A stretch of DNA of 64,000 nucleotides from NCBI RefSeq assembly GCF_038443675.1, contig NZ_CP151762.1, forward strand, positions 1,922,001 through 1,986,000. Reading direction: 5' to 3'. Below the pieces are notes generated by a model. That model was given only the letters and a program-made list of their open reading frames with translations. It was not told where the DNA came from and did not search any database. Below, piece after piece: positions 17,653 to 27,058 of this stretch. Numbering within the stretch: position 1 is the first letter of the stretch; each line of letters opens with the position of its first letter. The translations under genes and the position numbers were made by a program. The stretch is from Yoonia sp. G8-12 (GTDB lineage Bacteria > Pseudomonadota > Alphaproteobacteria > Rhodobacterales > Rhodobacteraceae).

Positions 17653-18567
17653 ATGATCCTCTGTGCTGGTGAAGCCCTGATTGACATGCTGCCGCGCCAG
17701 ACTGCGCAAGGCGAGAACGCTTTTGCGCCCCATGCGGGCGGCGCTGTGTTCAATACCGCAATTGCGCTGGGACGGCTTGGTGCGCCTGTGCAATTCTTCA
17801 GCGGTATATCGTCTGATCTCTTTGGTGATGTCCTGCGAGGCGAGCTTGACCGCTCAAAGGTCGATAGCAGCCCCGCCGCCATCAGTGACCGGCCCACAAC
17901 GCTGGCCTTCGTGACATTGACGGACGGTCATGCCTCTTACGCATTTTACGACGAAAACACCGCTGGCCGCATGATCACGCCCGACGACCTGCCAAAGGTC
18001 AGCCCTGCGGCTGTCTTTGTAGGCGGTATCTCGTTGGCGGTTGAGCCATGTGCCGCTACCTATGAAGCACTGGTACAGGCCCACACCAGCGATGCCGTGG
18101 TCATGATGGACCCCAACGTGAGGCCCGGCTTTATCAAGGATGAGGCCCGCTATCGCGCACGGATCGGGCGCATGATTGATCAGGCAGATATCGTCAAACT
18201 CTCGGATGAGGATCTGGCTTGGTTCATGCCTGATGAGAGCACCGAAGACGCTGCACACCGTCTTGTGGAAGATGGGGTCAAATTGTTGTGCGTCACCGAA
18301 GGCGCGAAGGGCGTGACAGGTTATAGCCCCGATCACACTGTCTTTGTCACCGCTGAAAAGGCCACGGTTGTTGATACCGTGGGTGCGGGTGACACGTTCA
18401 ACGCAGGTGTCCTTGCCAGCCTGCATGCCGCTGGCGCGTTGACCAAAGCGCGGATCGCGGCGCTGGACGAACAAACCATTGCAGATGCTCTGGCCTATGG
18501 CGCAAAGGTTGCTGCCATCACGGTTGCGCGCGCAGGCGCCAATCCGCCCTGGACGTCCGAGTTGTGA
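17653..18567 (+). CDS. PfkB-family carbohydrate kinase (fructokinase/ribokinase-like)
   Basis: A 304-residue ribokinase-fold enzyme. PfkB signature 2 is clear near the C-terminus: VVDTVGAGDTFNAGVLAS, with the catalytic Asp and anion hole; the N-terminal glycine motif is HAGGAVFNTAIALGRLG. MDPNVRPGFI is typical of fructokinase/2-keto-3-deoxygluconate kinase relatives. It phosphorylates a sugar with ATP; the exact substrate is uncertain. MILCAGEAL is chosen as start because GGAAGG precedes it at good spacing. It overlaps dtd by four bases. Confidence 0.88.
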   Translation: MILCAGEALIDMLPRQTAQGENAFAPHAGGAVFNTAIALGRLGAPVQFFSGISSDLFGDVLRGELDRSKVDSSPAAISDRPTTLAFVTLTDGHASYAFYDENTAGRMITPDDLPKVSPAAVFVGGISLAVEPCAATYEALVQAHTSDAVVMMDPNVRPGFIKDEARYRARIGRMIDQADIVKLSDEDLAWFMPDESTEDAAHRLVEDGVKLLCVTEGAKGVTGYSPDHTVFVTAEKATVVDTVGAGDTFNAGVLASLHAAGALTKARIAALDEQTIADALAYGAKVAAITVARAGANPPWTSEL

Positions 18568-19001
18568 GGGCACTGATCCAGCGCGTCGCCCATGCTGCGG
18601 TCCATGTGGATGGCGCAGAAATCGGGGCGATCGGACCGGGACTGCTGATCCTGATCTGTGCAATGGAAGGCGATGACGCGGCGAAATCACAAGCACTGGC
18701 TTCAAAAATCAGCAAGCTACGGATCTTTACCGACGATGCGGGCAAGATGAACAAATCCTTGCTGGATACAGGCGGGGCGGCATTGATCGTCAGCCAGTTT
18801 ACGCTGGCGGCTGACACCTCGCGCGGCAACCGCCCCGGATTTTCCGCGGCGGCGAAACCCGATGTCGGGCGCGCGTTCTATGAGCAGTTTATCGAAGATA
18901 TGTCTGCGTTGGGCATCGAAACCGCCACCGGATCATTCGGGGCTGACATGGCTGTCAGCCTCACCAATGACGGGCCTGTGACGATCTGGCTGGAGGTTTA
19001 G
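18564..19001 (+). CDS. dtd: D-aminoacyl-tRNA deacylase
   Basis: A 145-residue DTD enzyme with the usual motifs: MRALIQRVAHAAVHVDG at the N-terminus, SQFTLAADTSRGNRPGF in the active site, and the C-terminal TNDGPVTIWLEV containing the Gly-cisPro proofreading motif. It hydrolyses D-amino acids and glycine mischarged on tRNA. Start is a GTG overlapping the kinase stop (GTGAGG). Confidence 0.95.
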   Translation: MRALIQRVAHAAVHVDGAEIGAIGPGLLILICAMEGDDAAKSQALASKISKLRIFTDDAGKMNKSLLDTGGAALIVSQFTLAADTSRGNRPGFSAAAKPDVGRAFYEQFIEDMSALGIETATGSFGADMAVSLTNDGPVTIWLEV

Positions 19002-19002
19002 C

Positions 19003-19478
19003 CTAGCACTGTTTGCCGACGACCAGCACCCAATAGGGACCGCGTGGGCCTTGTGTAATACCAACGCCAAATTCTTCAATACGTGGGTGCAGCATGTTGC
19101 GACGGTGACCGGGCGAGTTCAACCAACCGTTCACGATCTGCTCGGAACGCGGATAGCCCCAGGCAATATTCTCTGCAACGATGCAGTCATTGTAACCTGC
19201 ATTCTGGACACGCGCTTGAGAGCTTGTTCCGTCAGAACCGCGGTGATCGAAAAAATCGTTGACCAGCATGTCGCAGGCATGGACCATCGCCGCCTGCCCC
19301 AATTTGCGGTTAAAGCGCAGCGGTGCTTCACCGTTGGCGCGACGGCTCTGGTTGAGGCCAGCCGCAATCTGGGTGGCAAGCTCGTCGACGTTTGGGGGGC
19401 AACACAATTGGCGGCAGCGGCTGAAGTACCAACGAAAGAAACGGCCATCACAGCCATGATGCGAGCAAAGCGGTTCAT
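19003..19478 (-). CDS. Secreted CAP-domain (SCP/PR1) protein, frameshifted
   Basis: The signal peptide (MNRFARIMAVMAVSFVGTSAAAA) and the mature domain are in different frames. Adding one base at the G6 run (19394-19399 on the plus strand) joins NCVAPP to NVDELATQIAAGLNQSRRAN, giving about 158 residues. CAP motifs are intact: LNQSRRANGEAPLRF, FFDHRGSDG, ENIAWGYPRSEQIVNGWLNS, PGHRRNMLHP. Bacterial CAP proteins are extracytoplasmic and of largely unknown function. It converges on dtd with one base between stops. Confidence 0.82.
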
Positions 19479-19858
19479 AATTTCGATCCCGTCGATTGAG
19501 TAAAGTCAACCTAAGGATCGTCATACAACGGGGCAACGCGAAGGCGACTCTAAGGCACATAAGCGGCGATTACATGCCGAGGCGACGCATTTGGAAACCA
19601 ACAGCCCGGAACGCAAGGATTGTCGCCGCAACGCAGATAATCGTCTGACCCGCTGTTGTATCAAAGCGATCACACACCCTGATCCGGGCACCACAGATAA
19701 CCCACCGATTCTTGGGAAAGGATGGTGTGGGCTGAGGTGTACTACAATGCTTGCGGGCAGTCGCCGCCACAACTGCCGTCCGTAAAAGCGTCAAGACGAG
19801 CCACTCGCACTCTTCAACGCAGTTTGCAAAATGCTTCGGGTCCAACACGCAAGGCGGG
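19479..19858. other. Gap without a convincing gene; weak minus-strand ORF at 19570-19848
   Basis: Between the CAP gene and the HAD gene there is an open minus-strand frame of about 92 codons ending in a hydrophobic helix (GQTIICVAATILAFRAVGF). It has no recognisable family, a Cys-rich unconvincing middle and no clear ribosome site. It could be a small membrane protein, or non-coding DNA. No RNA gene was recognised here. Confidence 0.25.
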
Positions 19859-20568
19859 TCAAGTTAGGCTGGTGAACAAGTTTTCTGAGTGCAGCCAGCC
19901 CGGAATATCCCCGATTGAGGGCAAGACCACATCGGCCAGCGGTAACAGTTCCTCGCGTGGGGCGGGCCCCGTAAGTACGCCAATGGTGCGCATTCCCGCA
20001 GCACGGCCCGCGCGTAGATCGTGGGTGCTGTCGCCCACCATCACGCAGTGATCTGCGTCCAGACCTGTTTCGGCGCAAAAGGCCAACAACTGTCCCGGCG
20101 CAGGTTTGCCGCCGTGCCCGCTGTCATAGCCTGCGATAAAATCGAAATGCTGGGTGACACCTGCTCGCTCCAGATGCGCCCGCGCGGGGCCTCGGCATCA
20201 TTCGTGGCGATACCCAGACGCAGCCCAACATGGCGTAAATTCGCGAAATAGCTTTGCAATGGAACCGCCTCAACTTGCGTCACGGCTGCCGCCGCCGCAT
20301 TCATCCGCGCCAAGAGTGCGTCGGTATCCAGATCCGGCAACACCGATTTGATCTTCTCGGCCAGTTCACCCGCCGTGGACGCAATCACCATGCTTTCGGG
20401 GCGAAACGTCGCCGTGGGCACATCATATCCCAGCGCATCCGCCAAACGCGCGAAAAGCACCGGATCATGCCCTGTTTCCGCTTCCAGCATTCCGCGGGTC
20501 CACGCCCCCCAAGTGGCGTTGAAGTCAAACAGGGTGCCATCCTTGTCAAAAATAATGCCTTTGATCAC
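19859..20568 (-). CDS. HAD-superfamily phosphatase (phosphoglycolate phosphatase-like), frameshifted
   Basis: The N-terminal frame begins MIKGIIFDKDGTLFDFNATW (HAD motif I) and runs to IATNDAEAP (motif II). The rest, ARAHLERAGVTQHFDFIAGY through LAFCAETGLDADHCVMVGDS (motif IV), is in the -1 frame. One added base near the G4 run at 20186-20189 restores about 236 residues. Probably a cytoplasmic phosphatase of the Gph/CbbZ branch with a helical cap; the substrate could be 2-phosphoglycolate or another small phosphate ester. Divergent from the dehalogenase gene with 59 bases between starts. Confidence 0.82.
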
Positions 20569-20627
20569 GCGTACGCCTTTCCGTCATCCATTGACACCGG
20601 ACCCCGCCCGCTCGACGGTGTCAACCT

Positions 20628-23600
20628 ATGTTGAAACTCCGTTCTTACCGCGCACGCCCGATGCATCTTGGCGGCTTTCCCCTCGAAAGCCTGCGCCGTG
20701 TTGATAGCGTCGATCTCAGTGATCTTCCGCCGATGGCGCCCGTCACTTTTCGCAGACCCGACGACCGCAAGAGCATTGTTGGTGCGATGCAGGATTATCA
20801 GGCCATGCTTGACGCCACCCGCGACGGCATGGTCAAGCGCGAGATCGCCGAAATCCCTGACGATCTGACCGAAAGGGCCAATCACCTCAAGGCCTTCGGA
20901 TACTATTGCGACGCCAGCATGGTGGGCGTGTGCGAAGTGCCAGAGGCCGCATGGCTGCAAACGCCCGTCGCCAATCCCGACGTTGACAGGCTGGCGGATA
21001 AACTGCGCACGATGCAGCCCAAATCGCTGGCCGCTGGAATTGACGTGATCATGGCGGGTCTGCGCGACAGCATGGCCCTGCCACCCGCTGATTGCCGCCA
21101 TCACACCCACGCGCTGGTGTTCCTTTATGACCTCCCCCGCGCACCCAAAGAGGGAGAACAGGGCACCGCGTGGATCAAGGATGCACTTCCCCATCGTGCG
21201 TGCCTGCGCGGGATGGAAACGGCGGTGACGCTGGCCAGCTATATCCGCACGCTGGGGCATGACGCGCGCGCCCATTCGATGGCTGCCACGGATGTGCATC
21301 TGGGTGCTCTCGCGGCCCTTGCGGGCCTCGTCGCGCTGGAGGACGGCGCGCTGATCAACCCGTTCACCGGTGACCGCTACGGGCTAGCGGCGATCACAAC
21401 GACGCTGGCCATGACACCGGACAGGCCCATTGCGCCCGCTCAAAAGTCACCTGCCAGTTATCAAACCGGCCTTGGCACCCACGCCAAGACTGCGCGCACC
21501 CGCGATCCTTTCGCTAGGCGCGATTTCGCCCTTGGCCCGCATCCGTTTGAAACGCTCAAACGGGTGGATGAGCCCACCACTTACATCGACCGCCCCAATG
21601 TGGCCCGCGTGCCCAAACGCGCCAATATGTTCGTGCGCGGGCTGTTCGGCGATATGGGCAAACAGGTGCAAGAGGCCACCAAGAACGGCAACTACGTGCG
21701 CAAATCGGCCGCGGCCTATGCATTTCGGCCCTCGCTGGGGGCCTTTGTGTTGCTGCAGGATGGTGAAGCAGTGGGCGATCCCGTGCAGGATACGCCCGAG
21801 AACAACGCCGCGAACATCAAAGCCGCGCTCTATTTCCTGGGCGTCGATGCCGTGGGCCTGTCGGCCTGCCCCGACTGGACGTATTACAGCCACGACACCA
21901 CCGGCGCGCCGATCACACCCTACCACGAACACGCGATTTCGATGATCATTGATCAGGGCCATGAGACAATGGAAGGCGCATCCGGCGACGACTGGATCGC
22001 TTGCGCACAATCCATGCGGGCCTATTTGCGGTTTTCTCTTTTGGGCGGCGTGCTGGCCCAGCATTTGCGCAATCTGGGCTATACCGCACGCGTTCATTCT
22101 GTGATGGACGAAGAGGTCTTGCATCCGCCGCTTTTGCTGTTGTCGGGTTTGGGCGAGGTCAGCCGCATCGGCGAGGTGATCCTGAACCCCTTCCTCGGGC
22201 CGCGCCTGAAATCCGGCGTTGTCACCACAAATATGCCGATGACCCACGACAAACCCATCGACTTTGGCCTGCAAAAATTCTGCGATGCCTGCAACAAATG
22301 CGCCCGCGAATGCCCCTCTGGTGCGATCACAGCGGGGCCGAAGTTGATGTTCAATGGCTACGAGATCTGGAAATCCGACAGCCAGAAATGCACGACCTAC
22401 CGCGTCAGCCAGAAGAACGGGGCGATGTGCGGGCGCTGCATGAAGACCTGTCCATGGAACCTTGAAGGGCTGTTCGCCGAAGCGCCGTTCCGCAAACTAG
22501 CCATGACCGTGCCACAGGCAGCCAAGACACTTGCCGCACTTGATGATCGCCTCGGGAAAGGCGCAATCAACCCCGTCAAGAAATGGTGGTGGGATCTTGA
22601 GATGGAAGACGACGGCGCCTACCGCCCTGCGCGGCATCCGGTCAACGCCCGTGACATTCAGCCGAAACTGGACCTGAAATTCACCGACCAGACGCTCGCC
22701 GTTTATCCCGCCCCGCTTGCACCGCCCCCTACCCCTGGCCCGCGCCGATGGACCGCGAGGCGGGCATTGCCGCTTATGAGGCCATGATCACAGCCGATGA
22801 ACACCGCGCGCGCCGCGCCGCAGGTGTGCCGCCCGAGCATGTCTACGCACCCGTTCAGGGAGAGACACCTGTCATCGCCGCGGCCGTCAGCAAAGCCGAG
22901 CGGATGACGGACAAGGTGACAAAATATGAATTCACCAGCGCCGACGGAGGCCCCTTGCCGCCAGCGACCGCAGGAGCGCATATCGACGTGGTCGTGGCAC
23001 CTGAATTCTTTCGGCAGTATTCGCTCAGCGGAGACCCGGCCGACAGCAGAAAATATCAAATTGCGGTGCTCTGCGAAGATGAAGGGCGCGGTGGGTCAAA
23101 GCTGATGCACCGTATTTTCACGCAAGGGCGCCGTATTTTCATCTCACCCCCGATCAACCACTTTCCTTTAGTTGAAGATGCCTCTTACACCATACTAATG
23201 GGTGGCGGCATTGGCGTGACACCGATGATCGCAATGGCCCATAGGCTGCATGCAATCGGTGCCGATTTTGCGCTGCACTACAGTATTCCCACCCGCGCAG
23301 ACGCCGGCTTTCTGGATGATCTGGCAGCGGTGCCTTGGGCGGACAAGGTTTCTTTACATGTCTCTGACGAAGGCACGCGGGCCGATCTTTCAGCGCTGAC
23401 CCGCTATGTGCCCGGGGCGCATATCTATACCTGCGGGCCGGATGCTTACATGGCCGCCGTCATGGAGGCCGCCGAGCAGAACGGCTTTCCCGAAGATGCG
23501 CGCCATCTGGAGTATTTCGCCGTGCCTGAACAGCCGGACTATGAAAACCACCCCTTTACGCTGCTTCTGAACAACGGGCGCAGCGTGGATGTTGCAGCGG

Positions 23601-23812
23601 ATCAGTCGGCGTCTGATGCGCTTATCGCGGCAGGTGTACATGTAGACGTCAAATGCGCCGATGGCCTCTGCGGTGTGTGCAAATGCCGTGTGCTTGACGG
23701 TGCCGTCGAGCACCGCGATTTTGTGCTCTCCAAAGCGCAGCGCGAGACCGAGATCATCCTGTGCCAAAGCCGCGCGGCACAGGCGGGTGCGACACTCAAA
23801 ATCGACCTTTAG
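20628..23812 (+). CDS. rdhA: Self-sufficient (catabolic) reductive dehalogenase fused to its reductase, frameshifted
   Basis: Two frames join if one C is added to the C5 run at 22726-22730 (APPPYPWPAPMDREAG), giving about 1061 residues. Residues 1-700: cobalamin-dependent dehalogenase without a Tat signal. It has a CxxCxxCxxxC cluster in KFCDACNKCARECP and a second from CTTYR plus CGRCMKTCPWN. Tyr466, Lys528 and Arg592 have exactly the spacing of the Tyr426/Lys488/Arg552 set of the Nitratireductor enzyme. The C-terminal third is a phthalate-dioxygenase-reductase-type module: FMN (RQYSLSGDP), NAD (GGGIGVTPMIAMAH) and a 2Fe-2S ferredoxin (CADGLCGVC, distal Cys in ILCQSR). Expected activity: NAD(P)H-driven removal of halogen from haloaromatics in the cytoplasm under air. 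Confidence 0.88.
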
Positions 23813-24090
23813 GTCCAGTGCACGCTTTCGGCCCCGGGTAGCGCATAACGCGCGCGCAGCGGTTGATCGTACCCCAGCCCGACGCTGTCACAAAAGTCGA
23901 TCACCCAAGTGTCGTCCATGGTGATGAATTCCAAGATCGCGACTTGAAAGGCCGGGTCGGTTGCCCGGGTGCGCAAATCATCCACGGACCCACCCGACGC
24001 CCCCAGAAAAACCGAGCATAATTCGTCATTTCCGGCCAACCATGCCAGCCCTTTCAGGGCAATGAGCTCAGCTTGTTCGTGTTGCATCAA
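23809..24090 (-). CDS. DUF3572 family protein
   Basis: A 93-residue all-helical protein matching DUF3572: ALKGLAWLAGNDEL, VDDLRTRATDPAF, WVIDFCDSVGLGYD and a C-terminal ARYALPGAE. No function is known. It is divergent from pleD by about 94 bases, a neighbourhood seen repeatedly in Rhodobacteraceae. Start may be either of two adjacent ATGs (24090 or 24087). Its stop overlaps the dehalogenase stop by four bases. Confidence 0.85.
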   Translation of the reverse strand: MMQHEQAELIALKGLAWLAGNDELCSVFLGASGGSVDDLRTRATDPAFQVAILEFITMDDTWVIDFCDSVGLGYDQPLRARYALPGAESVHWT

Positions 24091-24183
24091 AGGACTTTCG
24101 TTTCATCGAAACAATTTCTTAACCATTCGCGCCCAATCTGTCTGCACAAAACTGAGCAGAACGCTCTTGATAGGGTGCAAGAA

Positions 24184-25575
24184 ATGCCTGGCCGCATATT
24201 AATCATTGATACAATAGCAACGAATAGAATCGTGTTGAAAGTCAAGATGCTAGCAGCACAATTCGCGGTAGACGCCTGCGCGAGCAAAGGCGAAGCGATC
24301 AAAATGATCGAGGAAAACCGGCCTGACCTTATCTTGGTTAACCTCTCAGACGCGTCGCAGGATCAACACAGCCTTTGCCGCGACTTGCGCCGTTCTGCCG
24401 TCTCCACATCAATCGCGATTATTGCGGTGGGGGTCACCGATACCTGCCGCGCACGGTTTGCGGCCCTTGATGCCGGGGCCGATGATGTTTTGCCCCACCC
24501 GATAAACGACGCGCTGTTGCTGGCGCGTATTCGCAGCCTGCTGCGCGTCCGCAGTACCAGTCAGGAATTGATGCTACGCGAAAGCACCAGCCGTGCGTTG
24601 GGCTTTGAGGAAAACAAAACGGCCTTTGAAGGCGCTTCTCGCATCGCAATCCTAAGCCATAACGCAGGAGACGCACAGCTTCTCAATTCCAGTCTGCGGG
24701 CCGGGCTGCGCAATGCCATCACCGTTTTGCATCCCAATGATGCACTTCTAGGCGATGAAAGTGGGGCGGGACGTGATCTATTTGTCATTAATGCCGCTAC
24801 GGCCTGCCAGGGCGAAGGGGGGCTTTTCGGTTTGGTATCCGATCTGCGTGCACGCACCCCCACACGGCTAACGATGCAGCTTGTCGTGGTCCCCGCTGAC
24901 GCGCCCGAAGTGGCGGCGATGTTCCTTGATCTTGGCGCTGATGATGTGGTCCCCGTCACCAGCGGCACCGACGAAATCAGCCTGCGCGCAAAACGCCTGA
25001 TCGCGCGCAAACGCCAGCACGACAGGCTACGCGACACGGTCCGCAATGGATTGAACGCCGCTGTCACCGATCCGCTGACCGGCCTTTTTAATCGCCGCTA
25101 TGTTGAACCGCATCTGGCCCGCCTAGCTGAGCAGTCACGCAAATCAGGGCGCGAACTGGCCGTGATGATGATCGACATTGATCACTTCAAAACGGTCAAT
25201 GACACACATGGGCATGCCGCTGGCGATCAGGTGTTGATCGCATTGGCCGACCGCCTGCGCGAAAACCTGCGTGCGGTTGATCTGGTGGCGCGCATGGGCG
25301 GAGAGGAGTTTCTGGTGGCCATGCCCGGCACATCGGTCGGTGATGCGCGGATGGCCGCAGACAGGCTTTGTGAACTGGTCAACGCCACGCCGTTCGATCT
25401 GGGTCCGGGGCTGCCTATGCTGAAGGTCACGGTGTCGGTTGGTGTTGCGTTGAGCGGGCAATTGAATCCAGAAAGCAGCGCGATCAACAAGATTTGCGAC
25501 AGGGCGGACAAAGCGCTTTATGCCGCCAAATCCGCAGGCCGCGATCAGGTTGCGTTCAGTAAATCAGCCGCCTGA
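24184..25575 (+). CDS. pleD: PleD-type diguanylate cyclase with degenerate receiver domains
   Basis: A 463-residue protein in PleD order: REC1 (about 1-125), REC2 (about 155-285), GGDEF domain (about 300-460). The cyclase is intact: ARMGGEEFLVAMP active-site loop and an RxxD inhibitory site (RAVD) five residues before it, so c-di-GMP synthesis with product inhibition is expected. REC1 lacks its phosphorylation chemistry: IIDTIATN replaces the acidic pair, LILVNLSD has Asn at the acceptor position, and PHPIN lacks the Lys. REC2 is also non-canonical. MPGRILIID is chosen as start; the open frame upstream has no homology. Confidence 0.9.
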   Translation: MPGRILIIDTIATNRIVLKVKMLAAQFAVDACASKGEAIKMIEENRPDLILVNLSDASQDQHSLCRDLRRSAVSTSIAIIAVGVTDTCRARFAALDAGADDVLPHPINDALLLARIRSLLRVRSTSQELMLRESTSRALGFEENKTAFEGASRIAILSHNAGDAQLLNSSLRAGLRNAITVLHPNDALLGDESGAGRDLFVINAATACQGEGGLFGLVSDLRARTPTRLTMQLVVVPADAPEVAAMFLDLGADDVVPVTSGTDEISLRAKRLIARKRQHDRLRDTVRNGLNAAVTDPLTGLFNRRYVEPHLARLAEQSRKSGRELAVMMIDIDHFKTVNDTHGHAAGDQVLIALADRLRENLRAVDLVARMGGEEFLVAMPGTSVGDARMAADRLCELVNATPFDLGPGLPMLKVTVSVGVALSGQLNPESSAINKICDRADKALYAAKSAGRDQVAFSKSAA

Positions 25576-26055
25576 CGTACGGTCACGCGGTCTGCGGGCG
25601 CGCGACATTTCTTCCAGGACCTGATCCGCAAATGCGCGGCGGCGCGCGGGTGTCATGGCGACGATCTGTTCCAGCATCACCTCTTGGGCCGTTGCCTGAA
25701 CCGTGGCAATCTGCTGGCTTTGTTCCGCCAGCAAAGCCAGCAACACATCGGGATCAAAGGGTTCGGCCTGCAAAGCGGCCACGACGAGATTGACACGACC
25801 GCGCAGATCGAAACCACGCAAAGACCGGTCTTCGCGCAGTTTACGGCCAATAGCGCGGCGCTCTTGTGGCTCCAGCGCTCGTGCAACCGGCCCCAGCCCA
25901 AGGTCGAAACTCCGCGGTGGTCCCTCGCCCCAGCGGCCCGACACCGCAGAACCTACGACAACCCCGACAACCGCGAGGTTCAGCGCGAGCGACAGCACAA
26001 GCACGATCCGCCAAAGGCGGCTGGGGCGCGTTTGTGGCGCCTTATCTTCAACCAT
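25564..26055 (-). CDS. Periplasmic heavy-metal sensor-like (Metal_resist/CnrX-type) membrane protein
   Basis: A 163-residue protein with one N-terminal membrane helix (about residues 14-38) and a helical periplasmic domain: ALEPQERRAIGRKLRED, AALQAEPFDPDVLLALLAEQSQQIATVQ, MTPARRRAFADQVLEEM. This matches the Spy/CpxP-like Metal_resist family. The ATG at 26055 overlaps the upstream stop by 8 bases. It is the last gene of an EF-hand/ECF-sigma operon, so it likely works as a periplasmic sensor or chaperone for that system. No His/Met-rich metal site is obvious. Confidence 0.8.
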   Translation of the reverse strand: MVEDKAPQTRPSRLWRIVLVLSLALNLAVVGVVVGSAVSGRWGEGPPRSFDLGLGPVARALEPQERRAIGRKLREDRSLRGFDLRGRVNLVVAALQAEPFDPDVLLALLAEQSQQIATVQATAQEVMLEQIVAMTPARRRAFADQVLEEMSRARRPRDRTSGG

Positions 26056-26410
26056 CACCCAAAGCTCCTGCGTCAAAGACCAGATCTGTTGCAAAGAGGT
26101 TAAAACTCACCTCATCCCCCATCATCGCAGCGGTCACATCCTGCACCGATGCAGGCGGTGCTACCCCGACCCAAATACCTGCAACCGTGGCCATCGCGAG
26201 CCCGCTCACAGCGGGCCAGCCGCCGATGGCATCCAGAATACGTGCGATCACACCGGGCGCGGCCACGGGTACCGCAACCGCGCGTAGCTGTGCAGCGTCG
26301 GCATCGGCCATGACACGCGCCATCAGGGCATCGCTAGGCACAGGGGCGACACCCCGCGCCTGCGCAAAAAAATCATCCAGCATGTCGTCATTCGGGTTCG
26401 TCATCGTCAT
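26048..26410 (-). CDS. Probable membrane partner/anti-sigma protein of the ECF operon
   Basis: About 120 residues: an acidic N-terminal cytosolic part (NDDMLDDFFAQARGVAPVPSDALMARVMADA), one membrane helix (about 65-90) and a short periplasmic tail. The layout resembles small anti-sigma factors, but no zinc-binding HxxxCxxC motif is present. Its start overlaps the ECF sigma gene by about 23 bases (alternative ATG at 26404), which argues for coupled synthesis with the sigma factor. Confidence 0.7.
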   Translation of the reverse strand: MTMTNPNDDMLDDFFAQARGVAPVPSDALMARVMADADAAQLRAVAVPVAAPGVIARILDAIGGWPAVSGLAMATVAGIWVGVAPPASVQDVTAAMMGDEVSFNLFATDLVFDAGALGDG

Positions 26411-26984
26411 ACCCCAGTTCTGCCTTCCGCCCCGCCATGATATCGGCAAGGGCCCGTTTCCCGCGTGCTGTCAAACTTTCCACGGACCGCACGCTGATGT
26501 CCATGATTTGCGCAATCTCGGGGTTCGCAAGCCCCTCAAGGTGTCGCAGTGACACCGCCTGCGCCTGTCGTTCCGGCAATTGTGCCAGCGCATCCGAAAG
26601 GGCCATCATTCGGGCCTGCGTCAGCATTTGCGCCACCGCACTGGGCGCCGTGTCCAAAGGCTCGGCCACCTGATCCAGCGACACGCCACCACGGCGTTTG
26701 CGCAACCGGTCGGTACACAGGTTCGCCACCACACGGTAAAGCCACGTGACCACCTGTGCCTCGCCCTGTCGCCAGTCGGGGGCGATTTTCCATAGCCGCA
26801 TCATGGCGTCTTGCGCCACATCCTCGGCCTCGGACCCATTGCCCAACATCCGCGTCGCCTGCGCCAGAACACGCGGCAAGAGCCGGGCCGTCAGATATCG
26901 CGCGGCCTGCCCGTCGCCATTGGCGTAAGCGATCAAAAGCGCCTCGTCTGGGGCACCCGCAAAAGGATCTGGCGATGCGTTCAT
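26388..26984 (-). CDS. ECF RNA polymerase sigma factor
   Basis: A 198-residue sigma-70 family protein with sigma2 (LLPRVLAQATRMLGNGSEAEDVAQDAMMRLW, pattern at about 40-70) and sigma4 (LPERQAQAVSLRHLEGLANPEIAQIMDISVRSVESLTARGKRAL). No sigma3, so group 4 (ECF). The following genes encode a membrane protein and a metal-sensor-like protein, and the EF-hand protein lies upstream on the same strand, so an envelope or metal stimulus is plausible. Confidence 0.92.
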   Translation of the reverse strand: MNASPDPFAGAPDEALLIAYANGDGQAARYLTARLLPRVLAQATRMLGNGSEAEDVAQDAMMRLWKIAPDWRQGEAQVVTWLYRVVANLCTDRLRKRRGGVSLDQVAEPLDTAPSAVAQMLTQARMMALSDALAQLPERQAQAVSLRHLEGLANPEIAQIMDISVRSVESLTARGKRALADIMAGRKAELGYDDDEPE

Positions 26985-27058
26985 CTGTGCGTTTGCTAGC
27001 CAACTTATCTACAAGTGGCAATTGGCAGAGGGCCAAGGCACCCTCTGCCAACCGCGCC

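Noticed and set aside
21447..22274. 275-codon minus-strand ORF
   Set aside because: Antisense to the dehalogenase, which carries intact iron-sulfur motifs on the plus strand.
22720..22790. Programmed -1 frameshift in rdhA
   Set aside because: No canonical X-XXY-YYZ heptamer or clear downstream structure; the same one-base C/G defect occurs in several unrelated genes.
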